Of a stretch of DNA of 64,000 nucleotides, positions 12,127 through 24,072 are shown piece after piece. Below the pieces are notes generated by a model. It had not been told where the DNA came from. It did no database searches and saw only the letters and a list, made by a program, of their open reading frames with translations. The DNA is from Allantophomopsis cytisporea (Eukaryota; Ascomycota; Leotiomycetes; Phacidiales; Phacidiaceae), in NCBI GenBank assembly GCA_024752435.1, contig CP103037.1, forward strand, positions 2,790,001 to 2,854,000. The letters are read 5' to 3'. Numbering within the stretch: the first letter of the stretch is position 1; each line of letters begins with the position of its first letter. The position numbers and the translations under genes are program-made.

Positions 12127-14709
12127 ATTGAAGATACCTTACAGTGATACCCAAATTGACTTCAATATAAGTTTACGCAATGCCTATGGCCGACAAACTA
12201 GACGTTTATGTGGAAAGTCCAAGAGATATATCATTATGAGTTTCTTACGCCTCCAAGAAGGCGAGGGCGCCAATAATACCAATGGTAGAAATACTGCAGC
12301 TTATTCATCCGTGCGCAGATAACCACCATTGTCTACTACTTCAATAACGCTTGCGGCTGAAATGTCGCTTAAATGTACTGCGATTCGACCAAGACATATT
12401 CCGCATTCTTCAACGTTAACCGACTATCTCACTTTATCATACCAATACCGTCATTGAAATCAGCCTAAGTACTTTTAGGGGACCAACTGATTACTATATT
12501 AGGTACTTTGGTGGTAATTGGGTCGAAGTTTGACATCTTAAGACGTATATCTCTTTTGAATCTCGACGTCTCTAAGTATAAAGGATCTGCGATGCAACAT
12601 CTTTTGAATGCAACTCTCAACTACTCGATAGGTCAGGAGCTCTGTGGCAGTTCTACGACTGCCATGAATACCGCGGCACCCAATGAATAGCTTGACATTC
12701 CCAGCATGGTTTCGTTTCTGATTTCCTCCGATATGCCTTCCGGTGGCCAGGACGATGAGCGAAAGTCGTGGTTTCGCATGAGATTCGACCCGTATGACCT
12801 GTGTAACATGAGGCTGTTCAGATTTTGGTACACATTAAAAAAGTCACTCGAACCCATCGAGTTCTAAGATTATCAATTGACCGACGATCGAGGCAGATGA
12901 AAGTATATACTTGCCCATGGTGATGGGTGAACATTCATATTCCAGTACTACCATACGGTACTGACAAAGTGCAACAGGTCTGGTCTGATTCAAGAGAACC
13001 AAACTGATGGGAACAGACTCTGTTCACCTTACTCGAGTCGACTTGAATCGCTTGAATCAGCACATCCGACATACTGTCTCGATGAAATGTCTCCGGTGAA
13101 CGAGTTGGAGGAAAATCAGCTCATTTCTCACATTCTCGGAAACTCATTCCGAAATAGATGTAAGAGATGTCTTTTTATTAGTTTATGATTCTTACTTCCA
13201 TCTGCATTATTCTCCATTTGTTGCCATCCTTAACATTTGAAAGCATGATTTGTGCTTCTTCGATTTCCGAAATTTACTGGCATATGGGAGACTCGGCTCA
13301 TACGCATAATTCTACTATGCCCGTTTAACTTACGCTTCTATTCAGGTTATTGATAATGTTGGTTAAGTCACATTTCAGCGATAGTTCATTAGCCACACTT
13401 GAATCCAGGCTTCGGTTATCTCAGAAGGGCAAAATATGTAGGTGTGCGCAGATGTGTTCAACCTGTGAACAAAGGAAGGAACAAAGACTACGGATCAGTC
13501 GAAGTTCGATAATCACTCTTTTTTACTATAGTCATTTCCTCGATATTGAAATATGGATAAGTAGTTCTCTTGGCAATCTCAAGTTATAGCTACTCAATTT
13601 CCTACCTAAGATTGTTTTTGTTGAACGCTCTTGATATCTATTCACAAGCAAGGTTCTCCCAAATCATCGTGATTCGATTTTTCATTATCGTATAAAGAAA
13701 ACCCCTACGGCGAGATATTATGCAATATTCATAAGCAACGCAAACAACTGGTAAAGATATATTCTTTGTCCCGGTAATTTCCGCATCCGATACTTGGCAT
13801 GCGTAGCTGGAACTGCTCTAATCGGTCTACACTATAACGGCCCGGGACTTTTGAGAAAAGGAAACCATTGGATGATGCCGAAAGAGCCAGAACGATCTAT
13901 TATTCATCTCAGACGCTTCGGTACTTGTCATCTGACTATGAGCGCTTGCCCTAGATTGGCTGGAGGTTTAGGTCCGAATGCTATGATTTAATCATGTACA
14001 GCAAAAGGCCCATTTTAATACTAAAACATACAATCCCGAGGATTTTGATATATTTCAAGGCGGAAAAGTGAGGCAGGTTAATAAACAGTGTGCAGAAGCG
14101 AGCGGCGTCGATCAAGGACGTAGGGTCGGAAGGAAGGAATATTATTGGCGGACATTGTTCCGATCTTTGTACACTCTATGTACTTACATATCACCTGCAT
14201 ACATTCATCTATCTCTTGCAGAAACCCATGTGGAGCGAAGTTCCATCTGTACTCATACAAGTATTGGCAAAGTTAATGTGCACTTCCTACTACAGTCCTA
14301 CTCGAGTTATCTCTCAGTTACACTGAAGATGTTAATTGACAAGTCTGTACAAAATTATGTCTGATCATATGGTCATAATGTATCTTCGGTCTCTTCCAAG
14401 TCTGTCGGGTTTGTTGGGTAAGTACGACAAGTGTGAGGGTGGCGATATTCATGTACTCGAACAGTGGGATTCGTTTAGAAATATGAAGGCTATAGCCAGG
14501 GTCTCGAAATTGAGCATTTTCAAGATTTGCAACATATTGGTCACATTGAAAGCTAATGCTCAACGCAGTATTAGTTGCGAATATAATGGCAACTTTTGAT
14601 ATACAATTCTAACACCTATTCGGTGTATCGCTCTAAACGCTAATCATACACGGATATTAAAAAGAAATTATTAACAAAATCGATAGTCTTCATCGCCCAC
14701 TTGAATAAC
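12127..14709. other. Gene-poor AT-rich region
   Basis: Scattered short open frames on both strands (for example near 12633-12857 and 13794-13991) show no signal peptide, domain or splice-supported extension. No structural RNA was recognised. This may be degraded repeat sequence. Confidence 0.5.
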
Positions 14710-15176
14710 CTAGTAGTTGGTCATGGTGATAGTAGTGTTGGCAACACCAACACAGGCGTAGTCAGATGGACCGTCTCCACCAGCATGGCAGTAGACTGGG
14801 ACAGAGTTTTGACCCCAGATACCAGAGCTATTTGAATGTTAGTGACTTGATAAAAGTTTGAGGTATCGCACGGAGAAACTTACACTGGACCATTCGCATG
14901 GTAGGTGATGAGGTTGTACTCGCTAAGGTTGGAGCCGGAGAGGTAGAAGCTGTAGCCGTTACCGCAGCCGACGGTGGAGGTAAGCTCCTCTGCGGAGGTA
15001 GCAGAGCAGGAGATGTTGGCTGGCTGGAGGGTGAACCAAGCGGACTCGATAACGCTGTTGTTCTGGCGGAGACCGAAGCCGACGACACTGTTGGTCTCAT
15101 TCTGCTTGACGAAGCCTGGAGCGGCAGCAGCGAGAGCGCCAAAGAGGGCGGTAACGGTGATCATGGAGAACTGCAT
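14710..15176 (-). CDS. Small secreted protein, four cysteines
   Basis: Two exons (15176-14884 and 14827-14710) with a GTAAGT donor and an AATAG acceptor, giving about 136 residues. The N-terminus MQFSMITVTALFGALAAAAP is a clear signal peptide with cleavage expected near residue 19. The mature part has four Cys (in ISCSA, VGCGN, VYCHA and YACVG) and several N-x-S/T sites, and resembles a small secreted, effector-like or surface protein. No catalytic motif was found and no family was recognised. The first exon alone is open for 98 codons, but the second exon adds the third and fourth Cys, giving an even number, which supports the splice. A TATATAAG box lies about 130 bp upstream. Confidence 0.75.
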
Positions 15177-16319
15177 GTTGATGGTTTGTGGTGGCTTATT
15201 TTGAAGCGTAGAAAGATGGTTTGAATAGAGGATTGATTGGTTGGATGATTGGACGATTGGATGATTGTTTGTTGGATGATTTGTTAAGTAGATGCGAAGT
15301 CTTTCTTATATACAAATATTTCGAGCCTCGATCCACCTTAAAGTGCCTAAGCAATGCCCCTTACGGTTTCTCCATACCTATTACTGCTCAGAGCCCAATA
15401 CGACACAATAATGGCCTTGTTCCATAACAATGTAGATAAACCTTGATACGAGCCAGGATCCTGAATAACTCTATGTGCTGTACAGTTCAACACGGACAAA
15501 GTATGTACTCAGCCAAGGAGACAATGGTACAGTAGGCGAGTGTTGTTGAACTAGAAGATTCGCCAGCCACTAACAACAGACCTCCTTTTGTGAGCTAGCC
15601 AGCACAAATTCTCTAGTAGTGGCAAAAGTGGCGTGAACAACAGGTAACGGTGACATTTAGTGACCGTTTCGCCGACTTGACTTTGCGGCTGTTCCTGAAA
15701 AATTTCCTAAAAATACAGCCTTTACGAACGGATCGACATCTCTACGTCATATTAAGGCTGTGACTTTTGACGACGAGTGTGTGAATACGAGATCAAGATA
15801 GGCTTCGAGAAGACCCGAGAAGACTAAAATCAAGCATAGAGTGGGAGTGGGTGAGGCGCACAAGCCTTGGTTTGCCCCTTCATTAGATCCTTCTCGTGCT
15901 CTGAGGAACGCTGCCAGAATCCTCAAGATTCGAGAGATGTTGAACGCATACAGATTCCACGATAAGACCTCAGCTTGTTCTTAGATCTGGGTATCAGACG
16001 GATAAACATTTGTCTTCGTTCTTGTATGTGCAAAGTTTCTGAACAGTTGAAGAACTATTCGAGGAATTCTTACTGCCATGGAAAAGATCCTTTCGATGGG
16101 TTTCTTTCTTTCTATTGGCCTGTACAATTTCGGCAGATCCTAACCCCAGTCGGCAAACGAAAGGAGGCGCAAGGCGCAGAGGCATTGACACGCTCGTATT
16201 TATTTCATTAAGCGAAAACAAGCTCCAGGGCGCAGCTGTAGATCTCCTGTCCGCTAAGATTGCAGTCACGTAAATACAATATACATGTGACTGTATATTT
16301 TGATTGTGCTTTGACTGTT
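15177..16319. other. Intergenic region: promoter of small secreted protein and 5S upstream DNA
   Basis: It holds TGGATGATT-type short repeats near 15240-15280 in the leader of the secreted protein gene, then sequence without a supported gene. A TATA-like element (TATATTTT, about 26 bp before the 5S start) closes the region. Confidence 0.5.
15305..15312 (-). promoter_or_regulatory. TATA box of the small secreted protein gene
   Basis: TATATAAG on the minus strand, about 130 bp upstream of the start codon at 15176. The position and match are good for a strongly expressed fungal gene; assigned by inspection only. Confidence 0.45.
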
Positions 16320-16438
16320 ACATACGACCACAGACTGAGGAGAACTGGGCATCCCGTCCGCTCTGCCATACATAAGCCTCAGATCGGTAGACTAGTAGTT
16401 GGGTGGGTGACCACCAGCGAATCCCTACTGTTGTATGT
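16320..16438 (+). rRNA. 5S rRNA, copy 1
   Basis: 119 nt, beginning ACATACGACCACAGACTGAG and ending CTACTGTTGTATGT, with the conserved core AGTAGTTGGGTGGGTGACCA and terminal stem ACATACG/TGTATGT. It is followed by a T-run for Pol III termination, and a TATA-like box lies about 26 bp upstream. Dispersed single 5S genes are normal in Pezizomycotina. Confidence 0.95.
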
Positions 16439-17162
16439 TTTTGATAATTTTTTGTTCTTTCTATCTCTACATAAATGACCGTTAAGAGATCAGTCACTTT
16501 CATCAAATAAGATTTTCATAATTCAAATATCGCGAGATCCAAACCCCTGAATTCTCGACAATTCCTTTCCTAAAAGTCTAATATCTTCATTACTCACCAT
16601 TTCCCTATCTACCTCTCGAGACACACCTACAGATTCACTACACTTATCTTGATCATCTACCCTTGAACTTCTCCAGCTTTGTCTCCTTCTCTACCCTGCA
16701 TATCTCCAAGGAAGCTCCCAGTAAGAATATCCATCGTACAGTCTTTCACTACCCCCTCCCAATTTATTCCGCCCTGTTCTCCAAACTACAATCCACTACC
16801 GCTCACGAGCCTAACCGTCCTTACCTGAGGGTCAATGTCAAGACCGCTATTCATTTCTTCGCCTTTATTAGGTTTTCCAATCTGGTAAGGCATATTGCGT
16901 ATCTCCCGTCTTCTATCTGTTGCAACACACGCATCTTCAAGTGATATTGCATGATCTTTCGTATGAACAATGTTCGAAAGAGGAATTACACAATCTCCTC
17001 GTAAGAGTCGGAATCTAGGCTGCAATTGGAACAACAGGTATAGAGGATACTCATTGCCAGTCTCTCTTTTCTCATCTCTTTTTTTCGCGTTTCCGCTACT
17101 ATCGACAACGAACAAGGGCCGCGGAAGTAAGCCCCTATAACTATCTTTCCGGTACAGCCGTC
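16439..17162. other. Intergenic region
   Basis: T-rich 5S terminator, then sequence with no supported gene. The open frames near 16663-17115 on both strands lack motifs. Confidence 0.5.
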
Positions 17163-18214
17163 TTAAAGACCTTTGAATAACACGACATATCCTGAAGAGG
17201 GGCCAGAAAGTCCTCTAGCAAGCCGACAAACCGCCATATCTTGTGTGTCAGAGGAGACTTGCGTGCTTGTAATAGCGATTTGCTCTGTTTGTTGAGTGGT
17301 GGTTTGGGTATATCGATACTCAGGGTCAGTTTGAGCTGCGAAGAGGAGAACTGCTCCGTTTATTGAGAGTGTTTCAAGAACTTGAGAAGAACTTTTATCC
17401 GCGGTGATACTCGGAGGTTGGAACAAGATTGCCTAGAGCTGATGGAAGCGTAGATGAAGGTTGGGCTTCAAGATTAGTAAAAATGACCTCTCGACCTCTC
17501 GGTACTTGGAGATGCACTTACCATCAAATCTATTGCTCTGAGAAGGCGCTTAGATGTGATGGGTTCTTCTTGATACTTGTCTCCTGCCAAGCTATTGACT
17601 AAGATCTCAATCAACTCCGCATCCGCAGGACTAGCTTGCGCGAAATTCCCGTGGTTATAATATTGCCCACACGAACCCCATTTCTCCTTCTTCACTCCCA
17701 TCTTTACTAACAACCCAATAAAGATTGAAAGCTCTTCCCTCCCCACTTCCCTATTCATCACACCTTCGAGAAGCAGCTTTCTCGCTACAGTCTCAAGTTG
17801 TTCCGGCGTCGGGCCTTGATGTATGAACTCAGGGCTGGTGATAGCTAAAATATCCATAGCATCACTTGAGACAGACTCAATCTTCGTCTCTGCTAGCGGA
17901 ATCATTATGCCGCTTGGAGTTCCTATGCTTCTGAATAGCCTACCAAGCCGGGAGGTACGAAGATACAACGAGTCATTCCGCCACGACCATGGCCAGCCAT
18001 TGCTGTCAAGTTCCTGAGTGCCAATAAGATTATCACATTGGAAGACGAGAAGGATAGCAGCGCGTTTGAAGGCGTTGAAATCAATTCCCTTTCCTGCCGA
18101 GGAAGAGGATGATGAGCGTAGTAGCAGAAGCTTCTCAACGAAGTTGGATCGCGGGATCGGAGATTGCGGTTATAAGGCTAATAGTTCGGATGTGGTTCCT
18201 GAAAGATTCTCCAT
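17163..18214 (-). pseudogene. Unrecognised gene interrupted by one in-frame TAA
   Basis: A continuous minus-strand frame starts with ATG at 18214 (MENLSGTTSELLAL), meets TAA at 18172-18170, and stays open (PQSPIPRSNFVEKLLLLRSS ...) to a GTAAGT donor at 17521. A second exon (17432-17163) is joined in phase. Ignoring the stop, the product would be about 320 residues. It includes a mixed helix/Leu-rich region and the fragment QCDNLIGTQELDSNGWPWSW. No ATG lies between the stop and residue 100 in this frame, and no donor/acceptor pair removes the stop. No known domain was recognised. Likely a recently inactivated conserved fungal gene; a sequencing error or recoding cannot be excluded. Confidence 0.55.
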
Positions 18215-19114
18215 TCCAGTCTGAATACTTTTAGGTTTTTTTCAGAGAGTCGATCACAAGACGTACACTTTTGCTGGCATGGGCCTTCGATACAATACCT
18301 ATCAAACGTCGTTTAAAGAATCTCGTTCTCTCTCCACCCTTTTAGCTGTGACGAAAGTTGTTTATCGAGAACTTCAAGAACCGATGCTATTCGCAGTTAA
18401 GTTTTATAACTTCTCAGTACCGAAGTCAACTTACTGCATGTAACTCCATCGAGATATTTCTTCACTTTTGGACACTGTCGTCCTGAAATATCACATATGA
18501 TATCTTGAACTTATGCTAGTGTTGCAAACATTTTGGGTTTTTGCAACGAAAAGCGGATGGGTGAATTTCTAGTGCATAAGGGTTTCTTAGGTGATGGGTA
18601 GAAGCAGCGTTTGGAGAGGATCAGAAACAGGGTGCGATTAGAAGATAATATAATCTGAAGGTACTGGATGCTTGCCTAAATTATTGAAACATTGACCCGT
18701 CAAAATAACTGATGTCAATCACGTACGGAAATAGACTTTGACATACTCAAAAATCATATGTTGAATGAACTGATTTCGATATTATCTACCAAATGACTAA
18801 CGCTGTATATACCGCCGCGGTGATATATCCAGCTTCTCTGAAGCTAGAAATCGGTTTGTAAATCGGTTTTGCTGAGTCGTGGGAAAGCGGAATATGAATT
18901 CGCAATTCAAATGATGAAGGTGTGAGGGGTCCAACACGCCGCAAGAGATTGGGCGCATCGTCTACAAGAAATCAACCATGTGATTATAAGCTCTGTATTA
19001 ATGTTTCTGCTTGGTGTCGCTAGTTTAAAACATAGCACATAGGTGATGCACATATTCCATTGATGACGATTCTAACCCTTATCCGTCGTCTCTATAACTC
19101 AAACTCATGAAACA
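18215..19114. other. Intergenic region
   Basis: AT-rich with no supported coding sequence or RNA gene on either strand. Confidence 0.5.
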
Positions 19115-19508
19115 TTACATAACCGCACAATAAACGTCCCCACTAGAACTTTGATCGCGTTCCACAAGTTCCTCAGATTTGGCTCTAGATACACAAGTTA
19201 GTGTTGCTCTTACACCCTACAAGTATCATTTAGGAAGAATCTTCTTTACAAGGATCCTTCCCATAGCCTTACTTATGAAATGAAACTTACTGTGAACCTA
19301 CTGTCCTGACTTCTACAACTGAACGTTCGAAGTTGCCTTCAATTGGCGCATTTTTCTGAGAAGTCTCAAGCAGTAAGCGAGCTTCGATCTTGTCTAGAGG
19401 ACCAGACTCGTTGGATATCTCTTGTCTGGTGCTTTTTGACTGCGTGAGGGGTACAGCGCGTGCTGTGCCTGTGATAGCGAGAAGGGCAACTAAAGCTTCA
19501 GACTTCAT
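19115..19508 (-). CDS. Small secreted protein ending in a CaaX-like motif
   Basis: Predicted exons 19508-19291 and 19184-19115. The donor is GTAAGT; the acceptor TCTAG follows a good CACTAAC lariat site. The product is about 95 residues. The N-terminus MKSEALVALLAITGTARA is a typical signal peptide. The mature part is charged, with few hydrophobic segments and a single Cys. The second exon ends LVERDQSSSGDVYCAVM; the last four residues fit a prenylation CaaX box, as in ascomycete a-type pheromones. A signal peptide and a CaaX terminus together are unusual and recall the hybrid-type pheromone precursors reported in Trichoderma. Without the splice, the first exon would stop four bases after the donor. 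The function is unassigned and the second exon needs transcript support. Confidence 0.5.
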
Positions 19509-20267
19509 GGTTGGTAGATGAAATGTGAATGAACAATTGATTTGGAGGTGATGATTTACAAATGTAAGATTTTTCTACTCTGGTTGAGAGATTCCATGTC
19601 CTTATCAATTATTTTCAGATAATCTTCCGGATAATCGTGGCTTGCGGTGGTTGATTAGTAACGAGCTTAGAGGAAGTGCCAAGACGAAGGGTTGGGGGCG
19701 GCAAGTAAGAGTGACACTTGACTGTGGCCGTGAAAATACGAGGTAACCGGGTATAGGAGACTTCACTTGACTAAATTACAGCTGCCAAGTAAACACATCT
19801 ACAAATTTTTAGACATCATTAGTCGTTGTTTTTCCCAATTCCGCAATGCCAAGATACGAACCAGCCCAAAATATGACATTTGTTTAGGATGAGTTTTCAG
19901 CTTGATTATTTAATTGATAACTCACGTAACGCCAGGGATATTTATTTTAACAGAACAAGTGCACTAACTATATTCTGATCCTCAAGGACTAGATGTAGGG
20001 TGTTGATCAGAATCTAGCTGATGCGAGATCAGATTTCTAAGTATGACTTCGCCTTGGCTGTGGCTGCGAGTCGTAAGATATGCACACCCAGTAATTTTAG
20101 CTTACTGGTTCTAGATCTCGAGTTCGATTATTTCCAGACTGTGACTCTTGTATATATAGTATAATAAGAAGGACTTTGCCACATCCCATTGCGTTTGTTG
20201 CATATTCACCATCTGCCTTGTCTCCTTGCCTTCAACACCATTCTCTTATGCTTCATTCAATCGCAAC
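19509..20267. other. Intergenic region between divergent secreted-protein genes
   Basis: This is the shared upstream DNA of the CaaX-ending protein (-) and the SURNod19-like gene (+). A TATA box for the latter is listed separately. No gene is supported. Confidence 0.55.
20151..20159 (+). promoter_or_regulatory. TATA box of the SURNod19-like gene
   Basis: TATATATAG about 110 bp upstream of the ATG at 20268, followed by a pyrimidine-rich leader (CACATCCCATT). Assigned by inspection. Confidence 0.45.
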
Positions 20268-21230
20268 ATGAAGACAACATATAGCAGCTACACTTTGTTT
20301 TTGATGGGGCTTGTGTCCCTGCTTTCAAACATCGTGACAGCAACCAGACATTTCCATGATCATAAGACAACCGTGGCCGGCGTTCACCGCACACCAGTAA
20401 CATACGGGCCATTTCATATACTGGCCAATTCAATGTATCCGCATATGCCATACATTACGACCAAGAAACCATGTAGCGATTGCTATCTTCTTGCCATGGA
20501 TACAAAGCTAGAGTATCTAGATGGAACGGAGGCTAATTTCGACTCTGAAGTCTGGCTTCATCATCTTATGCAATTTAGCAATGGCCAAACAGATCCAATC
20601 TGCGACTCCAACTCCGGCAACTACTTTTATGGTGTCGGTAACGAGCGACCTGTTTGGAATATAAGCGCCGCAGGCCCTTATGGTTATTATGTTGGTACCG
20701 ATGACGAGTGGGTTAATGGGGTCGAAATCATGAATGAGTCCAAGAAAGATAAAGATGTCCAGATTACTGTCACTTACGATTGGGTTTCTGCATCTTCTGT
20801 CGAAGGGAAATCGTATAAGAATGCGGAGCTGCTGTGGGTTAACGTTGGAGCTCCTTGCGGTAACGGCGAGATACCACCTCCTCAAAAAGGCATCGCAACT
20901 TACACCTCTGACATCTGGAAATCGACTGTGGCTGGACCTATACTCACCGTTCGTGGACATACACATGATGGTGGTATCAATTCCACCTTGTATATTAACG
21001 GCGTCGCGGCATGTGTCTCAGAATTCTCTTATTCGCCTCTACCTGGTTATGTCGATAATAGGAGGGTTGCCCACCTTTCTGGAGCTAGCTTCTGCACTGA
21101 TATTGGTATGCTTCATGAAGGTGATGAGCTTCATATCGAAGCTGTCTATAACTCCTCACTGGTTATGGAACACAACAACAAGAAGGACGATGTGATGGCT
21201 GTAGTATTCATGTACGTTGGTTACGAATAG
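20268..21230 (+). CDS. Secreted SURNod19-like protein
   Basis: Single exon, 320 residues, starting at the ATG of MKTTYSSYTLFLMGLVSL. The open frame extends 14 codons further upstream but without an ATG. A signal peptide or N-terminal anchor covers about residues 1-26. The body resembles the stress up-regulated Nod 19 family: a paired-Cys segment KKPCSDCYLLAMDTKLEYLD, then EVWLHHLM, GPYGYYVGTDDEW and VRGHTHDGG, which suggest a beta-sandwich of the copper-type/PHM-like fold with His residues placed for metal binding. Several N-x-S/T sites agree with secretion. The biochemical role of the fungal members is unknown to me; the family name is from plants. Confidence 0.7.
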   Translation: MKTTYSSYTLFLMGLVSLLSNIVTATRHFHDHKTTVAGVHRTPVTYGPFHILANSMYPHMPYITTKKPCSDCYLLAMDTKLEYLDGTEANFDSEVWLHHLMQFSNGQTDPICDSNSGNYFYGVGNERPVWNISAAGPYGYYVGTDDEWVNGVEIMNESKKDKDVQITVTYDWVSASSVEGKSYKNAELLWVNVGAPCGNGEIPPPQKGIATYTSDIWKSTVAGPILTVRGHTHDGGINSTLYINGVAACVSEFSYSPLPGYVDNRRVAHLSGASFCTDIGMLHEGDELHIEAVYNSSLVMEHNNKKDDVMAVVFMYVGYE

Positions 21231-21782
21231 AAATGGGAGAGGTTCATAGAGAAAAGGTCATTGAAGTGGCAGGAGAGCGTTCAGGATTTATCATGATTTT
21301 ATTCTATTGAAATAGATGTAGTTAGGCTAATAATGATGTTTTTGCTGTATACATAGGCTAGACTTGTATTTCGCTATAGTGTATCACAAATTAACTACTC
21401 CGATAACAAAGAGGTATGATTTAACGATAATACCAGAACTGCAGTGTAGTTTTTCGGGTTAAATGAACTTTCAGTCGCAGCTCCTTGGTCGACAGATAGC
21501 AAGATCATACAAGAAGTCAGAACAGCGCGGTTTGTTATCACTTGGACGACTCATTTGCACACTTGTACTACGGTTTGAGGAGTAAGAATGCATTTTCTAC
21601 TCATAGACTGAGCGAAATCAGAAATGAGCACTCAAACACATGCCACCAACACTGCTTACATACTATGTGAGTGCAAAGTTTGTATTCCCTATTCAAAAGC
21701 TGCTCACTTCTAGGAGAGAAACCCCCCTAATTCAATCTCCATCGCTCCAATTGCCAGCATGAATCTGTTCCAACATAACACT
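21231..21782. other. Intergenic region between converging genes
   Basis: 3' sequence of the SURNod19-like gene (+) and of the cysteine-rich secreted protein (-). No supported gene. Confidence 0.5.
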
Positions 21783-22350
21783 TCACTCCTCGCCCCAAGC
21801 ACCAGCCACATGGATGAGGCCTTCCAAAACCTCAAGGGCACCTTCAGTGCCACCCTCCACCGGATCTATACCTTCGCAAGCCCCGCGAATACACCACAAT
21901 CCTCCATCACCTCCATTAGCTGCCTGGAAGGCATCCTGGACGTCCCAGTATCGACATCTTAAGATTAATTAGTTATGTAGTCTATGCGTAAGATGACACT
22001 GAGCCTCAGGAGACCACTTACTCAATATCGGTGTTGAAAGTGTAGTATGTATCTTGGTCATTGTTCTTTGTACCACATCCCCAAGCCGAGATAACACCAC
22101 AGCGGCCGCGCAAGTTGTCGAGGAAGCCCTCACCGCATGTCTGGGGGTCTTTCGCACTGTTGGGCCCGCCCCAGCCGGGGAGATACACCTCCCAGGAGAA
22201 GGCTGCTGGAGGGCATGTAAGGTCTATGCCACTGACTTGGTATGGTGCACCATAGCACATAGATCCTGTGTAAGAGGGATTGTAGTCATCAGCAGTTGCT
22301 GTGATTGCAAAGATTGCAACGGCTTGCAGGCTGGAAAGGAGGAAACGCAT
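21783..22350 (-). CDS. Cysteine-rich small secreted protein, eight mature cysteines
   Basis: Two exons, 22350-22022 and 21957-21783. The donor is GTAAGT; the acceptor is CTTAAG after an AACTAAT lariat site. The product is about 167 residues. Start at MRFLLSSLQAVAIFAITATA, a signal peptide; further upstream the frame has no ATG. Mature motifs include SYTGSMCYGAPYQVSG and GRCGVISAWGCGTKNNDQD in exon 1, and ECRYWDVQDAFQAANGG and GGLWCIRGACEGID in exon 2. The first exon gives five Cys and the second three, for a total of eight, consistent with four disulfides. No family was recognised; effector-like or extracellular protein is the likely class. Confidence 0.72.
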
Positions 22351-24072
22351 TTTGTGTGAACGAGATAATGAAGAGTAGACTAAATTCAAAGGATGAGAAC
22401 TGCTTTGTGATGAAAAATAAGGAATTGACGAAGACACCACACGGTATTAATATCAAAATATGGTCTCTTATTACAGCTGCGTTTCTATAATGACGTTGGA
22501 TATTTTATGTAGTATGCCGATTGTGGCTACCCCTTTTCCTGCGATCGTCACTATTGCATCGTAAGATTATTTTCTGTCTACGAAGCAAACAGCTTCTTGG
22601 TGTATAAGGCAGATTTTGGTATTCATTGCGCTTAATTTGGTATCTTATGCTGCTGATTTGTGAAAACATGAGATTGGGGGTGAACGAAGACCGAATCTGA
22701 AGGCTTACTCGCCAACACTATCCCTTCATCTATCCATAATACTGCCACCACTATCAATTAAAGAATCGAAATAGCATACAAAAGAATATTCGATGACGCT
22801 GGTGCACATAAGTTGGATCGTGATCCCATTACATCTGTGGGGGCGGTCTCCACATTTTCGGGGGCGCCTCTGTCATAGCCATGTTCACAGCCAAGCTGAT
22901 GCCTAGGAACATTAATCGTTGCAAAGCAACGAAGAGAATGTGTTCTCACAACGGTTTACTAGGTTATGATAACCCCAGGCCAACTTAGTATGCTCAACTG
23001 CTTTAATTGAATTAATTGCATTAGAAAGTGTCAATATAAGACTTTTTTTTCAATTTTTTTCAATAGTCTGCTAAGATAACAAAATAAAAAAAATGTTTTA
23101 AGGTTTAGTGAGGAAAGTTAATTGCTTCACTTTTCTGCGCGTTAATCCACTACTTTAGTGTGCAAATGCTTGAATAGACGTCCCTGCATTTTACAGCCGC
23201 AATCGGTGGCTGGTGCATGTAAGCATGCAATTTCTCTCATTGATTGACCGTTGAAAGGTTTTGATTTGTACATTACACCTCGGAATCTGACTAATCGGCA
23301 ATGCTTCGACGAGAACAAGAGTTTTCCATGCCTGTCACGACAGCTGAACGGGAGAATCTTTACAGATCATCTTATAGTCGAGAGGGAGGCTATAGATCAA
23401 CATGAGTAGCGCTCCATGCAGAGATAGGAATATAAGTGAGAACAAAGTTGTGCAGAGTTAAGCAGGACTAATTAAAGAAGGTATGTATGTATGAGATTGT
23501 AGTTAGATAGTGTTCAACTACATCGGCAGGAAAATTGATGCTGTGCAAGAGCTAAGCATTCCCTATTATTCCCTATTTCTTCGCCCTCAAAGCTACAAGT
23601 AAAATATTCCATAAGATCATTTACGCTATATACACGTTTTGATGCAATAAGGATCCCGACAAGGCCACCAGACTCCTGTATGATACGTACTATATACTGT
23701 CAATTTTCAAGTACACATGAAAACGACGCCACTAAGTCTTGAGCTTGTAGATCACGCGTCGACAATTTGGCTGTATCTGATGTCTGTGACCATTGAGTAA
23801 CTTTCCTCTTATTATTCCATGTTACTGTCCCTCTCCTTGGGTGTGTCATGCTTACGTCATTATTAGATAGTTGTCGAATAGAATAAAAGTAGCATCCCGT
23901 TCAGGGATGAGGCACAGTAATAGCCACGACACAAAGCATTACATAGACGAAGCTTTCACTCGTTCTATTTTAAGGTATGATGCTATAGTTCGTTCGAAAT
24001 TAGCATGTACGTGAGGTGCCACTGGCGTTGAAGGAGATATTTTCTCTTGAGTTTAGAAGCTTCAACTCTACT
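22351..24072. other. Gene-poor AT-rich region
   Basis: Contains A/T runs near 23040-23100 and no recognisable gene. A 63-codon minus-strand frame near 22758-22949 lacks support. Confidence 0.5.

Noticed and set aside
12508..12857. Overlapping short frames on both strands
   Set aside because: Mutually exclusive frames without motifs in an AT-rich region; likely chance.
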